Positions 1 to 7,652 of a stretch of 64,000 bases of DNA are shown here, one piece after another. Position 1 is the first letter of the stretch, and each line of letters opens with the position of its first letter. A program made the position numbers and the translations under genes. The notes below the pieces were generated by a model. It saw only the letters and a list, made by a program, of their open reading frames with translations, did no database searches and was not told the origin of the DNA. The DNA is from Ignavibacteriales bacterium UBA1304 (GTDB lineage Bacteria > Bacteroidota > Ignavibacteria > Ignavibacteriales > Ignavibacteriaceae): the NCBI GenBank assembly GCA_002307295.1, contig DBTY01000055.1, forward strand, positions 186,001 to 250,000, read 5' to 3'.

Positions 1-961
1 GTTTTATCTTGTTTGAAAATTCCGGATAGTATTTACTCAAAAGTTTTGAACCCAATGCAAACGCCGAAGCGTATTTTCCGGCAGTTGAAGCGATGCCGGT
101 TGTTCTGTTTTTATATTTATATACGCCCTGCGGTTTGCCGTTGCAATAATAAACAGGACGCTGCAATCCCATTCCATATGAAGCGGAATCATGGTTAGGA
201 AGCCTGAAGCCTCTATGATCGCGGTCGTCGGCTAATTGGTTAAACATAACATTTTTTTCTGGATTCATTTTTACAAGCCAGTCGAGCCCCCATTTAGCTT
301 CGTCCAAAACATCTGGTATTCCGTTTGGTTTTGGATTTCCGTCTTTATCATATTTATCGCCAAACGCGGTTGGATTTTGCTCGTAAGCAAATAAAAGCTG
401 AAACACTGCATTTGCAGAAGTAGTTACATACTGAAGATAATCAGTAGCGTCATGCCATCCGCCTTTAACGTCAATATAAGTTGAGTCAAGAGTCGGATGA
501 TAAATTATATAACCGTCGTGAGTATGGCACGAGTCCTTTAAGAAAGGGTTATAACCGCTCTGCTGTTGGCGCATGTAATTAAGAATAAAATCCGCAGTTC
601 CGTTGTAAACGTCGTTTGATATACGGAAGTTAGGAGAAACAATTCCGTTTGCCTTAATATAATATGCGCCTTTTGAAGTAAACTTCGAAAAATCGAGTCT
701 GTAGCTTTTAACAAAAGGGCCATATTGACCATATTCTTTAATCTTATTAGAAGTATAAACCGTTTGATTGGTTAATGCGTCGCAGATAGCAAATTCATTA
801 ACGGTAACGTCTGTTTTGCAACCGAATACGGCTGTTTTTATTGACTTCTCAGTATAACCAAGCTGGTTTACTCTGATACAATTTTGAGAATATATATCCT
901 GAGAAATGAATAAAAACGAGACTAATAAGAGGAAGAATTTCACTGTGTTTTTTGTCGTCAT
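1..961 (-). CDS. Glycoside hydrolase family 9 protein, 3' end outside window
   Basis: This is a secreted glycoside hydrolase of family 9 (endoglucanase/exo-glycosidase fold), read from an ATG at 961 and still open at base 1, so about the first 320 residues are seen. A GGAG ribosome site lies 8 bases before the ATG. A signal peptide is followed by the Ig-like CelD_N domain (begins around IRVNQLGY) and then the start of the (alpha/alpha)6 barrel with GGWHDATDYLQY, which carries the catalytic-base aspartates. It is a close paralogue of the complete GH9 gene at 7649-9412 along its whole visible length, for example SGYNPFLKDSCHTHDGF in both. The catalytic acid near the C-terminus lies outside the window, so activity cannot be judged. 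The substrate is not shown by sequence; the neighbouring exo-glucosaminidase suggests an amino-glucan. Confidence 0.85.
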   Translation of the reverse strand, partial: MTTKNTVKFFLLLVSFLFISQDIYSQNCIRVNQLGYTEKSIKTAVFGCKTDVTVNEFAICDALTNQTVYTSNKIKEYGQYGPFVKSYRLDFSKFTSKGAYYIKANGIVSPNFRISNDVYNGTADFILNYMRQQQSGYNPFLKDSCHTHDGYIIYHPTLDSTYIDVKGGWHDATDYLQYVTTSANAVFQLLFAYEQNPTAFGDKYDKDGNPKPNGIPDVLDEAKWGLDWLVKMNPEKNVMFNQLADDRDHRGFRLPNHDSASYGMGLQRPVYYCNGKPQGVYKYKNRTTGIASTAGKYASAFALGSKLLSKYYPEFSNKIK

Positions 962-992
962 AGATTTGTCTCCATTTATTTATTGCATGATT

Positions 993-1631
993 TTATAAAT
1001 TATTACAGATTCCGTCAGGGGAATCGCGGTAATAGATATAAGTTGGGAAATTGACTTTTTCGATATTAAATTTTTTTTGAGCTCTTTCAAAAAGCTCCGA
1101 GTCTTCGCTGTAAGGAATATTTTTAAATCCGCCTAACTGAGTAAATACCTCCCTCTTTCCAAAAAAAGAGCCGCCAATAACGCAGTCCTTCAAATGGATT
1201 TCTTTACTCATATCATTTTTGTCTTTAACGTAAGGCGAGCCTATAATTTCAACTTCGCCATAAACTAAATCAACTTTGGGATGCGCCTGCATATAGTCAT
1301 ACCTTAATTGCAGATGTTCTTTTTTATATTCGTCGTCGCTATCTAAAAAAGTTATATAAGCGCCGACTGAACTAAGGATGCCTGCGTTGCGCGTTAAGGC
1401 TAATTTTCGATTTTTGTGTTTTATATAGCGAATGTTTTCGTAAGCGGAAAGATACTCGTTCATCATTTCAAAAGTTGCATCGTTGCCGCCATCGTCGACC
1501 AATATCAGCTCCCATGAAGTAAATGTTTGATTCAACAACGAGCTTATGCATCGCTTTAGCAATTCGGCTCTATTGAAAGAAGCGGTGATGACTGATACAG
1601 CGGGGATAAAGTCTTTATATACTTTGATCAT
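993..1631 (-). CDS. Family 2 glycosyltransferase (GT-A fold)
   Basis: A 212-residue GT2 glycosyltransferase that transfers a sugar from a nucleotide-sugar donor, probably in the cytoplasm. The N-terminus reads PAVSVITASFNRAELLKRC, the usual first strand and donor-binding loop. LILVDDGGND (residues 42-51) is the nucleotide-binding aspartate region, and FLDSDDE (95-101) holds the DxD metal site. GGSFFGKREVFTQLGGF and SEDSELFERAQ match the acceptor region and the late E/D-D motif of GT2 enzymes. No membrane helices are visible. It lies 31 bases upstream of the truncated GH9 gene and follows a hairpin after the ROK gene. A biosynthetic transferase among degradation genes is out of theme, and the acceptor is unknown. 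Confidence 0.85.
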   Translation of the reverse strand: MIKVYKDFIPAVSVITASFNRAELLKRCISSLLNQTFTSWELILVDDGGNDATFEMMNEYLSAYENIRYIKHKNRKLALTRNAGILSSVGAYITFLDSDDEYKKEHLQLRYDYMQAHPKVDLVYGEVEIIGSPYVKDKNDMSKEIHLKDCVIGGSFFGKREVFTQLGGFKNIPYSEDSELFERAQKKFNIEKVNFPTYIYYRDSPDGICNNL

Positions 1632-1678
1632 TTTTAATTGTGTTATGAATCTGCGTAAATTATTTTTTTTATTAAGCG

Positions 1679-1709
1679 GGCGGAATACGATAAAACTTTG
1701 TATTCCGCC
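1679..1709. terminator. Perfect 10-bp hairpin downstream of ROK kinase
   Basis: GGCGGAATAC at 1679-1688 pairs exactly with GTATTCCGCC at 1700-1709 around an 11-base loop. It sits 34 bases after the ROK stop codon. In the minus direction the following bases are A-rich rather than a U run, so it may be a processing or pause hairpin rather than a classic intrinsic terminator. Confidence 0.5.
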
Positions 1710-1742
1710 TCTTAACTATTTAACCGACTCAAGCGTAGTTCG

Positions 1743-2588
1743 TTAGTTGTTGATTGCGTCTAAATATAGCGCAGCAGCGCCGAGTATTGCAACCTGATCA
1801 ACTTCGGAAGGAACAATTTTTAAATTTTTAAGATTCATTGGAAATGCAAAAGTATTAATCCGCTCCCACATTGAATCTTTAAAAAATTCAAAAGATTTGC
1901 TAACAGAACCGCCTAATATGATTATCTCAGGATCAACTGCGAACAGGATAGTTTTTATAGCTTCGCCTATATGCTCGCCTAAATGGTTTAGCAGAACAAG
2001 AGCTTCTTTATCTCCATGAGCGGCTTTTTCAGATGCTTCAGAACCGCTTAGTTTTGATACGTTGCTAAAAAACTGACCGCTGCAATAATACTCGTAGTTT
2101 TGACCAAGATAAGGGATCATTCCAAATTCGCCTGCGCCGCAATTTTTACCGGAGTACAAACTACCGTTAATAATCAGTCCTGCGCCTAGTCCAGTGCCCA
2201 TAATAAGACCGACTATGTCGTCATAGTTTTTACCTTTGCCAAAATATTTTTCGCCTACGGCAAAACAATTTGCGTCGTTGTTTACATAAACTGGGACTTT
2301 ATATTTTGCTTCTAATATATCTTTTAAGTGAACTTCCTTCCAGCAAGGAATATTTTGAACTTCAAAAACGATTCCTTTTTTTGTATCGACCACGCTTGGA
2401 ACTCCGATCCCTATCCCTTTTACAGAAGGAGAAATTACCTGATCGATTAAACTGAAAAGAATATTTAAAACGTCTTCTTCTTTTTCTTTTGAATGAATCG
2501 GCGACGAAACAATTTTCTTCAATGTTTCATCTTCAACCTGACCGACTCTGATATTCGTGCCGCCTAAATCAACGCCAAGGATTTCCAT
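1743..2588 (-). CDS. ROK-family sugar kinase (lacks zinc-site cysteines)
   Basis: A 281-residue ROK protein, probably phosphorylating a hexose or hexosamine taken up by the MFS transporter encoded 2 bases upstream. VDLGGTN (residues 6-12) is the phosphate-1 motif, NNDAN with D105 is the catalytic base, and GTGLGAG (131-137) is the phosphate-2 motif, so the kinase core is intact. The ROK zinc-site signature is degenerate: the usual GHxxxxxxG..CxCGxxGC is replaced by GAGEFGM followed by YYCSGQFF, with the histidine changed to Met and only one Cys left. No DNA-binding domain is present, so it is a kinase rather than a NagC/XylR-type repressor. It is the last gene of the 9.4-1.7 kb operon. Sugar specificity is inferred only from context (glucosamine likely). 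Confidence 0.82.
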   Translation of the reverse strand: MEILGVDLGGTNIRVGQVEDETLKKIVSSPIHSKEKEEDVLNILFSLIDQVISPSVKGIGIGVPSVVDTKKGIVFEVQNIPCWKEVHLKDILEAKYKVPVYVNNDANCFAVGEKYFGKGKNYDDIVGLIMGTGLGAGLIINGSLYSGKNCGAGEFGMIPYLGQNYEYYCSGQFFSNVSKLSGSEASEKAAHGDKEALVLLNHLGEHIGEAIKTILFAVDPEIIILGGSVSKSFEFFKDSMWERINTFAFPMNLKNLKIVPSEVDQVAILGAAALYLDAINN

Positions 2589-2590
2589 AT

Positions 2591-3850
2591 TTATTTATTT
2601 TCTTTTTTATTTTTTGATGAAATAGTTTCGTTATTTATAATTGGCTTTGCCCAAATTCCTATGCTTAGGATGTATCCCAAAGTAAGATACAGGAAGAACA
2701 TTCCCTGCCTTAATCCGAATACGTCGCCTAACCAGCCGATGACCAAAGGAACTATTGCGCCTCCAATAATAGCCGTGCAAAGAATTCCTGAAAATGAACC
2801 GTGATGCTTATCAACAGAATTTAGCGCAAGCGAAAATACTATAGACCACATTACTGAGGCTGAAAAACCAACCATAGGAAAAGCGATTAACGCTACTGGA
2901 CCAGAACCAAAAAGAGCAAACGTAAGGCATATAATTGCGGAAACAACAAAGCCGATTAGTATTTTTCTGCTGTCATAAAACTTCAGTAGTACTAAACCTA
3001 GTAAGCAGCCGGCAGTCAACAAGCCCCAGAACCAGCTTACAATTTTAGCTCCGACAATTTCAGGACTGTAACCGTGGTACGTGTACAAAAATTGAGAAAT
3101 CCAGTTTGCTGTTCCCTGTTCAGTGCCTACATAAGCAAATACTCCGATAAAGAATAGGATAACTGTTTTTTCCTTAAACAGATTTTTATGCGTCTCCCAA
3201 GCCCCAGCTTTTTCATCCTCTTGAAGAATAACTATCGGAAACTTTGCAACAAATATAACAAACACCATAAGCAATGATACTGCGCTAAATACCCAATATA
3301 ACGATACCCATGGTAGATTAGCCGGAACAATGCTTGCAAATATTTTTATAACTAAATTTTTCTCCGCGGTTTTATCATTTAGGTTTGTTACTAAATAAGA
3401 ATAAACATAAGGGCTGATAAACGAAGCCGCTCCAAATACAACCTGCGCCATTACGGAATTAAACGCAAAGTTTTCTTCGCCTCCGGCCACTCTTAACAAA
3501 GGATTAATTGCAACCTGAAGCATTGCCATGCCGCATCCAATTAAAAAAAGCGAGCCGATAGCTACGTGATAATAAGGGAACAAAGAAAATATCAGAGCTC
3601 CAATTGCAGAAACCAAGAAGGCTACAAACATTACTTTTTTCTCTTTGTATTTTTCAACCAATATCCCCGCAGGAATTGACATTACGCCATATGCTATAAA
3701 AAAAGCAAATGGCAGCAGAGCTACAAGAGTTAAGCTTAGTTTAAAACTTGTAAGAATATCAGGAATAAGCGGACCCAGTATATTCGTAAGAAACGAAATA
3801 ACAAAGAAAATCAAGAAGATAAGCCCAACGATAAAATAATTTCTTTTCAT
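2591..3850 (-). CDS. MFS sugar transporter, FucP/NagP-like
   Basis: A 419-residue inner-membrane permease of the fucose/glucose-galactose:H+ symporter branch of the major facilitator superfamily. About 12 hydrophobic segments are visible. The loop after helix 2 (GILVEKYKEKKVM) is the MFS motif A region, and the N-terminal IPDILTSFKLS segment is typical of FucP-like proteins. It sits between the GH2 gene (13-base gap) and the ROK kinase (2-base gap), which fits import of the monosaccharide released by the hydrolases followed by phosphorylation. NagP-type (GlcNAc) and glucosamine transporters belong to the same branch; the exact substrate cannot be read from sequence. Confidence 0.85.
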   Translation of the reverse strand: MKRNYFIVGLIFLIFFVISFLTNILGPLIPDILTSFKLSLTLVALLPFAFFIAYGVMSIPAGILVEKYKEKKVMFVAFLVSAIGALIFSLFPYYHVAIGSLFLIGCGMAMLQVAINPLLRVAGGEENFAFNSVMAQVVFGAASFISPYVYSYLVTNLNDKTAEKNLVIKIFASIVPANLPWVSLYWVFSAVSLLMVFVIFVAKFPIVILQEDEKAGAWETHKNLFKEKTVILFFIGVFAYVGTEQGTANWISQFLYTYHGYSPEIVGAKIVSWFWGLLTAGCLLGLVLLKFYDSRKILIGFVVSAIICLTFALFGSGPVALIAFPMVGFSASVMWSIVFSLALNSVDKHHGSFSGILCTAIIGGAIVPLVIGWLGDVFGLRQGMFFLYLTLGYILSIGIWAKPIINNETISSKNKKENK

Positions 3851-3863
3851 TTTTAAAGTTTCC

Positions 3864-6479
3864 TTATTTTAAATTCCAACCGTTAATTTTAAGAGCAGGA
3901 GCTTTGCCGCCAAGATCAGACTTGTAGACATAGCCATTGATTATTTTCTCTTCATTCGGAAGTAAAGAAATATAATTATCCTCTAAGAATACTGGCAGTA
4001 CCGACTCTCCTTTAGGGCCTTTAGTAATAAGCAGTTCTATATTAAATGCTAATTTATCAGTCGGATTTTTTAGGTCTACTGCAAAAATCACTTTATCTTT
4101 TTCTTCTTTCAGGTAGAACTTGGTATTAACTTTTACTTTTTCAAGTTTATTCAAATCTTTCAGATCAGCAAATTGCTTAAGCGGAGTAGTATACCAGGTA
4201 GTCTTTGCCAAATCAAGAGAATCATTAACGGTAGGCAAAGCATAAAAATTTGATCCGATTAATTTTTTAGTATTGAAATAATAAAGCTTCAGATCAATAA
4301 AATAAACTTTATCAGTTAATTTCAGTTCAGGGATTTTCAAAATACTTTTCGCTGAATTTGCGTCCGAGTTGCAAATAATCTGAGTACTGAAAACCCGTTT
4401 CATAGAGAAATCATAAATTGATACCATGCTTGCGACATTTTTTTCAGCATTAAGCGTATTGTTTACAATTTCTACTTCATTTTTACCTGGGTTATACTGT
4501 ATGTGTAACGGTTCGCTGGCCTTCTTTGCTCCATAAAACGCGCCGTTTGGCATTAAGTAATAATCATATAATTGCCACCAAAGTTTTGGCCAGGCTGAGT
4601 TATACATCCACTGAATAATGCCGGTAGCTTTATATTTGTTTGCGCCAAAAGCTTCATACATTGCGCGCATCCCTTCGTAATTAAGGTACTGTGCTTTATC
4701 AAGGTATTCCTGAAGTCCGGCCGGTTTGCCTAATCTATTATCCATAGCTTCGTTGTAGCGGGCTAAAGAATTAAAAACATTTCCGCCGCAATGATAGAAC
4801 CATACTGAATCAATTGGCCAGAGATGATCTTTAGGGAACATCTTGCGTATGCTTTCCATTGGCGGCACTTGCGGGCCAGGACTCGTTTCGGTATTAAATC
4901 CAAACGCTCCGCCGTTTACTGTATCGGTAAACCAATAGATCGGAGGAACATAATCGTAAGGGCCGTTCATCTTTACGCCTGTTTTACCAGTTACAGAACT
5001 AGTCTTTACAGATGCCGACTGAAGATATGGACGAGACGGGTCGTCTTCTTTTAATGTTGCCTGATACATTTTTTCAAGTTCAGGACGAGGAATTAAATCG
5101 CTGCCGTACATCCATACAAATATTGAAGGATGATTTCTCAACCATTTGATTTGATCTTTCCACGATTGCGAGATTAATTTCATTTCATCAGGAGTAGAGA
5201 TGCCGCCAAAGTTATCGCATTTTTTCCCTAATAATTTGTCCCATTCCCATTGGCAGCTCCATCCAACCATCAGGAATATTCCGTTCTGATCGCAAAGATT
5301 AAAAAGCGTTTCATCATTGCCCCAAATGCCTTCCAGACGGATTGTATTAAGGTTTATATGCTTAGCGTATTCAATCTGCGTTTTTAAATTTGGAAGAGAC
5401 TGATTTAAGAATAAATCGTCAGCCCATCCGCCGCCGCGGATTAAAATCTTTTTTCCGTTTAATTTATACCCTCTGCCGCCTTCTTCATTAAAATAATCCG
5501 ATATTTCTCTTATGCCAAAAGTAGTAAAACTTTCGTCGGATATTTTATTAGATTCTTTAAACTGTAGAGAGAGATTATACAATTCCGGTTTGCCATAATC
5601 GAACGTCCACCACAGGCGTGGATTATTTATTCTCAGCTGGCTGAATTCATTTGCATCTAACGTAACCAGTTTAGATTCGTTAGGTTCCAGCGTAACTTTT
5701 TTAGAAAACTTAATCGCTTCAATTTTACCGGAAAGTTCGCCTTCAACTTTTTTATCGGTATTATTTTTCAGCTCTGCTGTAATAATAAGATCGGCAGTTT
5801 TATAACCTTCAAGTTCTACTTTACTTTTAACAAAAGGAAATCGTAAAGAAACGTCGCCTGAAGTTTTCACTTTAACTTCTCTCCAAAGACCCATGTTATT
5901 ATCCGGAGCTTTAGGATTCCAATCGACAAAACCGACGTTTGGTTCGCCCGGCTTTGCAGGGAATATTTCAACGGCAAGAGTATTCTTCCCTTTGGCTGAA
6001 ACTAAATTAGAAACGTTAAATTCAAACTGTCTGTATGAACCAAACACAGTTCCGGAATCAGCAATAAGTTTACCATTAAACCAAATATTTGCGCGATAAA
6101 TTATTCCATTAAATTGAAGAGTGGTTGTAGTATTTGGAGAAGCAATTTTGAACTCTGTTCTAAACCACCACGATTTTTCAAATTGTTCTTTTGGAACTGT
6201 AAGGAGGTTTTTACCCACATATAAATTTTTATAAATTTTGTTCTTAACTAAAGTTCCCATTACTGTAGAGGGAATTGTAGCTGGAATCCAGCTTTTTGTT
6301 GAATATCCTGAACTTGAAATAACGTCCCCTTTATCGCCTGCCTTTTCCGATGATTGAATGAACCATCCTTTAGTTAGGTTTTGCGACGAGCCTGTAGTTT
6401 CTTTAGAATATAAAGACGTTGAAAAAACAAGGCTGATAAGAGAAAGAAACATTATACACGAAAAAAATCTTTTAATCAT
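3864..6479 (-). CDS. Glycoside hydrolase family 2, exo-beta-D-glucosaminidase-like
   Basis: An 871-residue secreted GH2 enzyme with a signal peptide (residues 1 to about 25), a jelly-roll sugar-binding domain with the GLWREV motif, an Ig-like domain, a TIM barrel (about 330-640) and C-terminal beta domains. The acid/base site reads MYGSDL with Asp461 where ordinary GH2 enzymes have Asn-Glu. The nucleophile region is GFNTETSPGPQVPP with Glu531. A Ser-Asp acid/base motif instead of Asn-Glu is the published signature of the exo-beta-D-glucosaminidase (CsxA) subfamily, and the 70-residue spacing is close to CsxA (469/541). Predicted role: release of glucosamine from the non-reducing end of chitosan oligomers. 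Beta-mannosidase is the main alternative, but the Gly-Ser-Asp signature argues against it. Confidence 0.87.
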   Translation of the reverse strand: MIKRFFSCIMFLSLISLVFSTSLYSKETTGSSQNLTKGWFIQSSEKAGDKGDVISSSGYSTKSWIPATIPSTVMGTLVKNKIYKNLYVGKNLLTVPKEQFEKSWWFRTEFKIASPNTTTTLQFNGIIYRANIWFNGKLIADSGTVFGSYRQFEFNVSNLVSAKGKNTLAVEIFPAKPGEPNVGFVDWNPKAPDNNMGLWREVKVKTSGDVSLRFPFVKSKVELEGYKTADLIITAELKNNTDKKVEGELSGKIEAIKFSKKVTLEPNESKLVTLDANEFSQLRINNPRLWWTFDYGKPELYNLSLQFKESNKISDESFTTFGIREISDYFNEEGGRGYKLNGKKILIRGGGWADDLFLNQSLPNLKTQIEYAKHINLNTIRLEGIWGNDETLFNLCDQNGIFLMVGWSCQWEWDKLLGKKCDNFGGISTPDEMKLISQSWKDQIKWLRNHPSIFVWMYGSDLIPRPELEKMYQATLKEDDPSRPYLQSASVKTSSVTGKTGVKMNGPYDYVPPIYWFTDTVNGGAFGFNTETSPGPQVPPMESIRKMFPKDHLWPIDSVWFYHCGGNVFNSLARYNEAMDNRLGKPAGLQEYLDKAQYLNYEGMRAMYEAFGANKYKATGIIQWMYNSAWPKLWWQLYDYYLMPNGAFYGAKKASEPLHIQYNPGKNEVEIVNNTLNAEKNVASMVSIYDFSMKRVFSTQIICNSDANSAKSILKIPELKLTDKVYFIDLKLYYFNTKKLIGSNFYALPTVNDSLDLAKTTWYTTPLKQFADLKDLNKLEKVKVNTKFYLKEEKDKVIFAVDLKNPTDKLAFNIELLITKGPKGESVLPVFLEDNYISLLPNEEKIINGYVYKSDLGGKAPALKINGWNLK

Positions 6480-6497
6480 AAAATTTCCCTGAATAAT

Positions 6498-7652
6498 TTA
6501 CTTTAAAATCGTGAATTTCTTTGATTCCGAAAAATTTTTCGAAACTAATCTGTAAATATAAGTCCCGCTGGCTAATTTATTACTATTATTTGCAAAAGAA
6601 ATTTCGTACAATCCTGCGTTTTGTTCTCCGTTGACAAGAGTAATAAGTTCACGGCCAAGCATGTCATAAATCTTTAAAGACACGTTTGTTTTCTCTTTCA
6701 GTTCGTAGCTGATAATAGTTGAAGGATTAAAAGGATTAGGATAGTTTTGATTTAATTTAAAACTAAAATTTTCCCGATTGTTGTTATTTACGGCGGTTAC
6801 CGGGAACAACTGCGTGATTGTAAAATCGACCCAAAACAATGCGGCACAATTAGGAATCTGCTTAATCAGATCGCCGCCTATTTGCAGCATCGGATCTGAA
6901 TATTTGCTCCATATTGATTTATCGGCGGCATACCCAAATTGGAAAGCTACATTATTTTTTGGGAATTTATTTCCCCATGCTTTGAATTCAGAAATTATTT
7001 CATTATAACTTGTAAATCCCTGGCTGTCGTCTACAAACAAAATACTTCCGCGATAAACTGGCGGCATCCATTTAGGACTATAATGTTTAAGGAACAACGT
7101 ATAGCTGCTATCCACAGCCTTAACTTTCGCTTCCCATCTTTGAGCTTCGGCGTCATTTACATATCGGCCTCCGCTAACTTTAATTCCGTCAAGCCACTCT
7201 ACGTCAATTCCAAATCCTGCAACGCATGAATGTTTTTTATATCTATTTAAGACTACGTCAATAAGCGTATCAACGTTTGCCGCGCCCGGCTCAACCTGAA
7301 GCCAGACTTTAACTCCTTCCTTATCAAATTTTGTCAGATAGTCTTCATTCCAATCGACGCTTATAAATTCAACGTTTGGAATTGACATCCCATCAGAAGG
7401 AAAACCAAACTGAGTATCGCCATCATCTAGGCAAAGACTTACTATCCATACGCCGCCAGGATTAAAACCGGTAAATTTCTTAGAAATGCTTTCGCCTACG
7501 TTCGCCCAGTAATCAGCCGATGGGAACTGCCGGTTAGGATAACTTTGTAAAATCCTCGAAGCTCTAAACCCAGCTATTTTTTGGGAATATAATTTACTAA
7601 CAGAAACCGATAATAATACTATACAAATTATAAAGATAATTTTCTTTTTCAT
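6498..7652 (-). CDS. Secreted GH18-like TIM-barrel protein with T9SS sorting domain
   Basis: A 384-residue protein with a signal peptide, a catalytic-looking domain (about 26-290) and a C-terminal type IX secretion domain (NQNYPNPFNPSTIISYEL onward, about 301-384), so it should be exported to the cell surface. VAGFGIDVEW (residues 144-153) resembles the DGxDxDxE strand of GH18-type barrels, with D150 and E152 as the equivalent pair, and LFWVDFT (272-278) could be the last barrel strand. No exact family is recognised; this is a putative glycoside hydrolase or carbohydrate-binding barrel. The start overlaps the stop of the upstream GH9 gene by 4 bases, so it is translationally coupled in the same operon. 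The GH18 resemblance is by motif only. Confidence 0.6.
   Translation of the reverse strand: MKKKIIFIICIVLLSVSVSKLYSQKIAGFRASRILQSYPNRQFPSADYWANVGESISKKFTGFNPGGVWIVSLCLDDGDTQFGFPSDGMSIPNVEFISVDWNEDYLTKFDKEGVKVWLQVEPGAANVDTLIDVVLNRYKKHSCVAGFGIDVEWLDGIKVSGGRYVNDAEAQRWEAKVKAVDSSYTLFLKHYSPKWMPPVYRGSILFVDDSQGFTSYNEIISEFKAWGNKFPKNNVAFQFGYAADKSIWSKYSDPMLQIGGDLIKQIPNCAALFWVDFTITQLFPVTAVNNNNRENFSFKLNQNYPNPFNPSTIISYELKEKTNVSLKIYDMLGRELITLVNGEQNAGLYEISFANNSNKLASGTYIYRLVSKNFSESKKFTILK

Noticed and set aside
13..198. Plus-strand open frame opposite the left-end GH9 gene
   Set aside because: The minus frame encodes a clear GH9 with paralogue-identical residues; the plus frame is its antisense shadow.
993..1631. 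Glycosyltransferase as part of the degradation operon
   Set aside because: It follows a perfect hairpin and a gap of more than 100 bases, and its function is biosynthetic; grouping with the operon is not supported.
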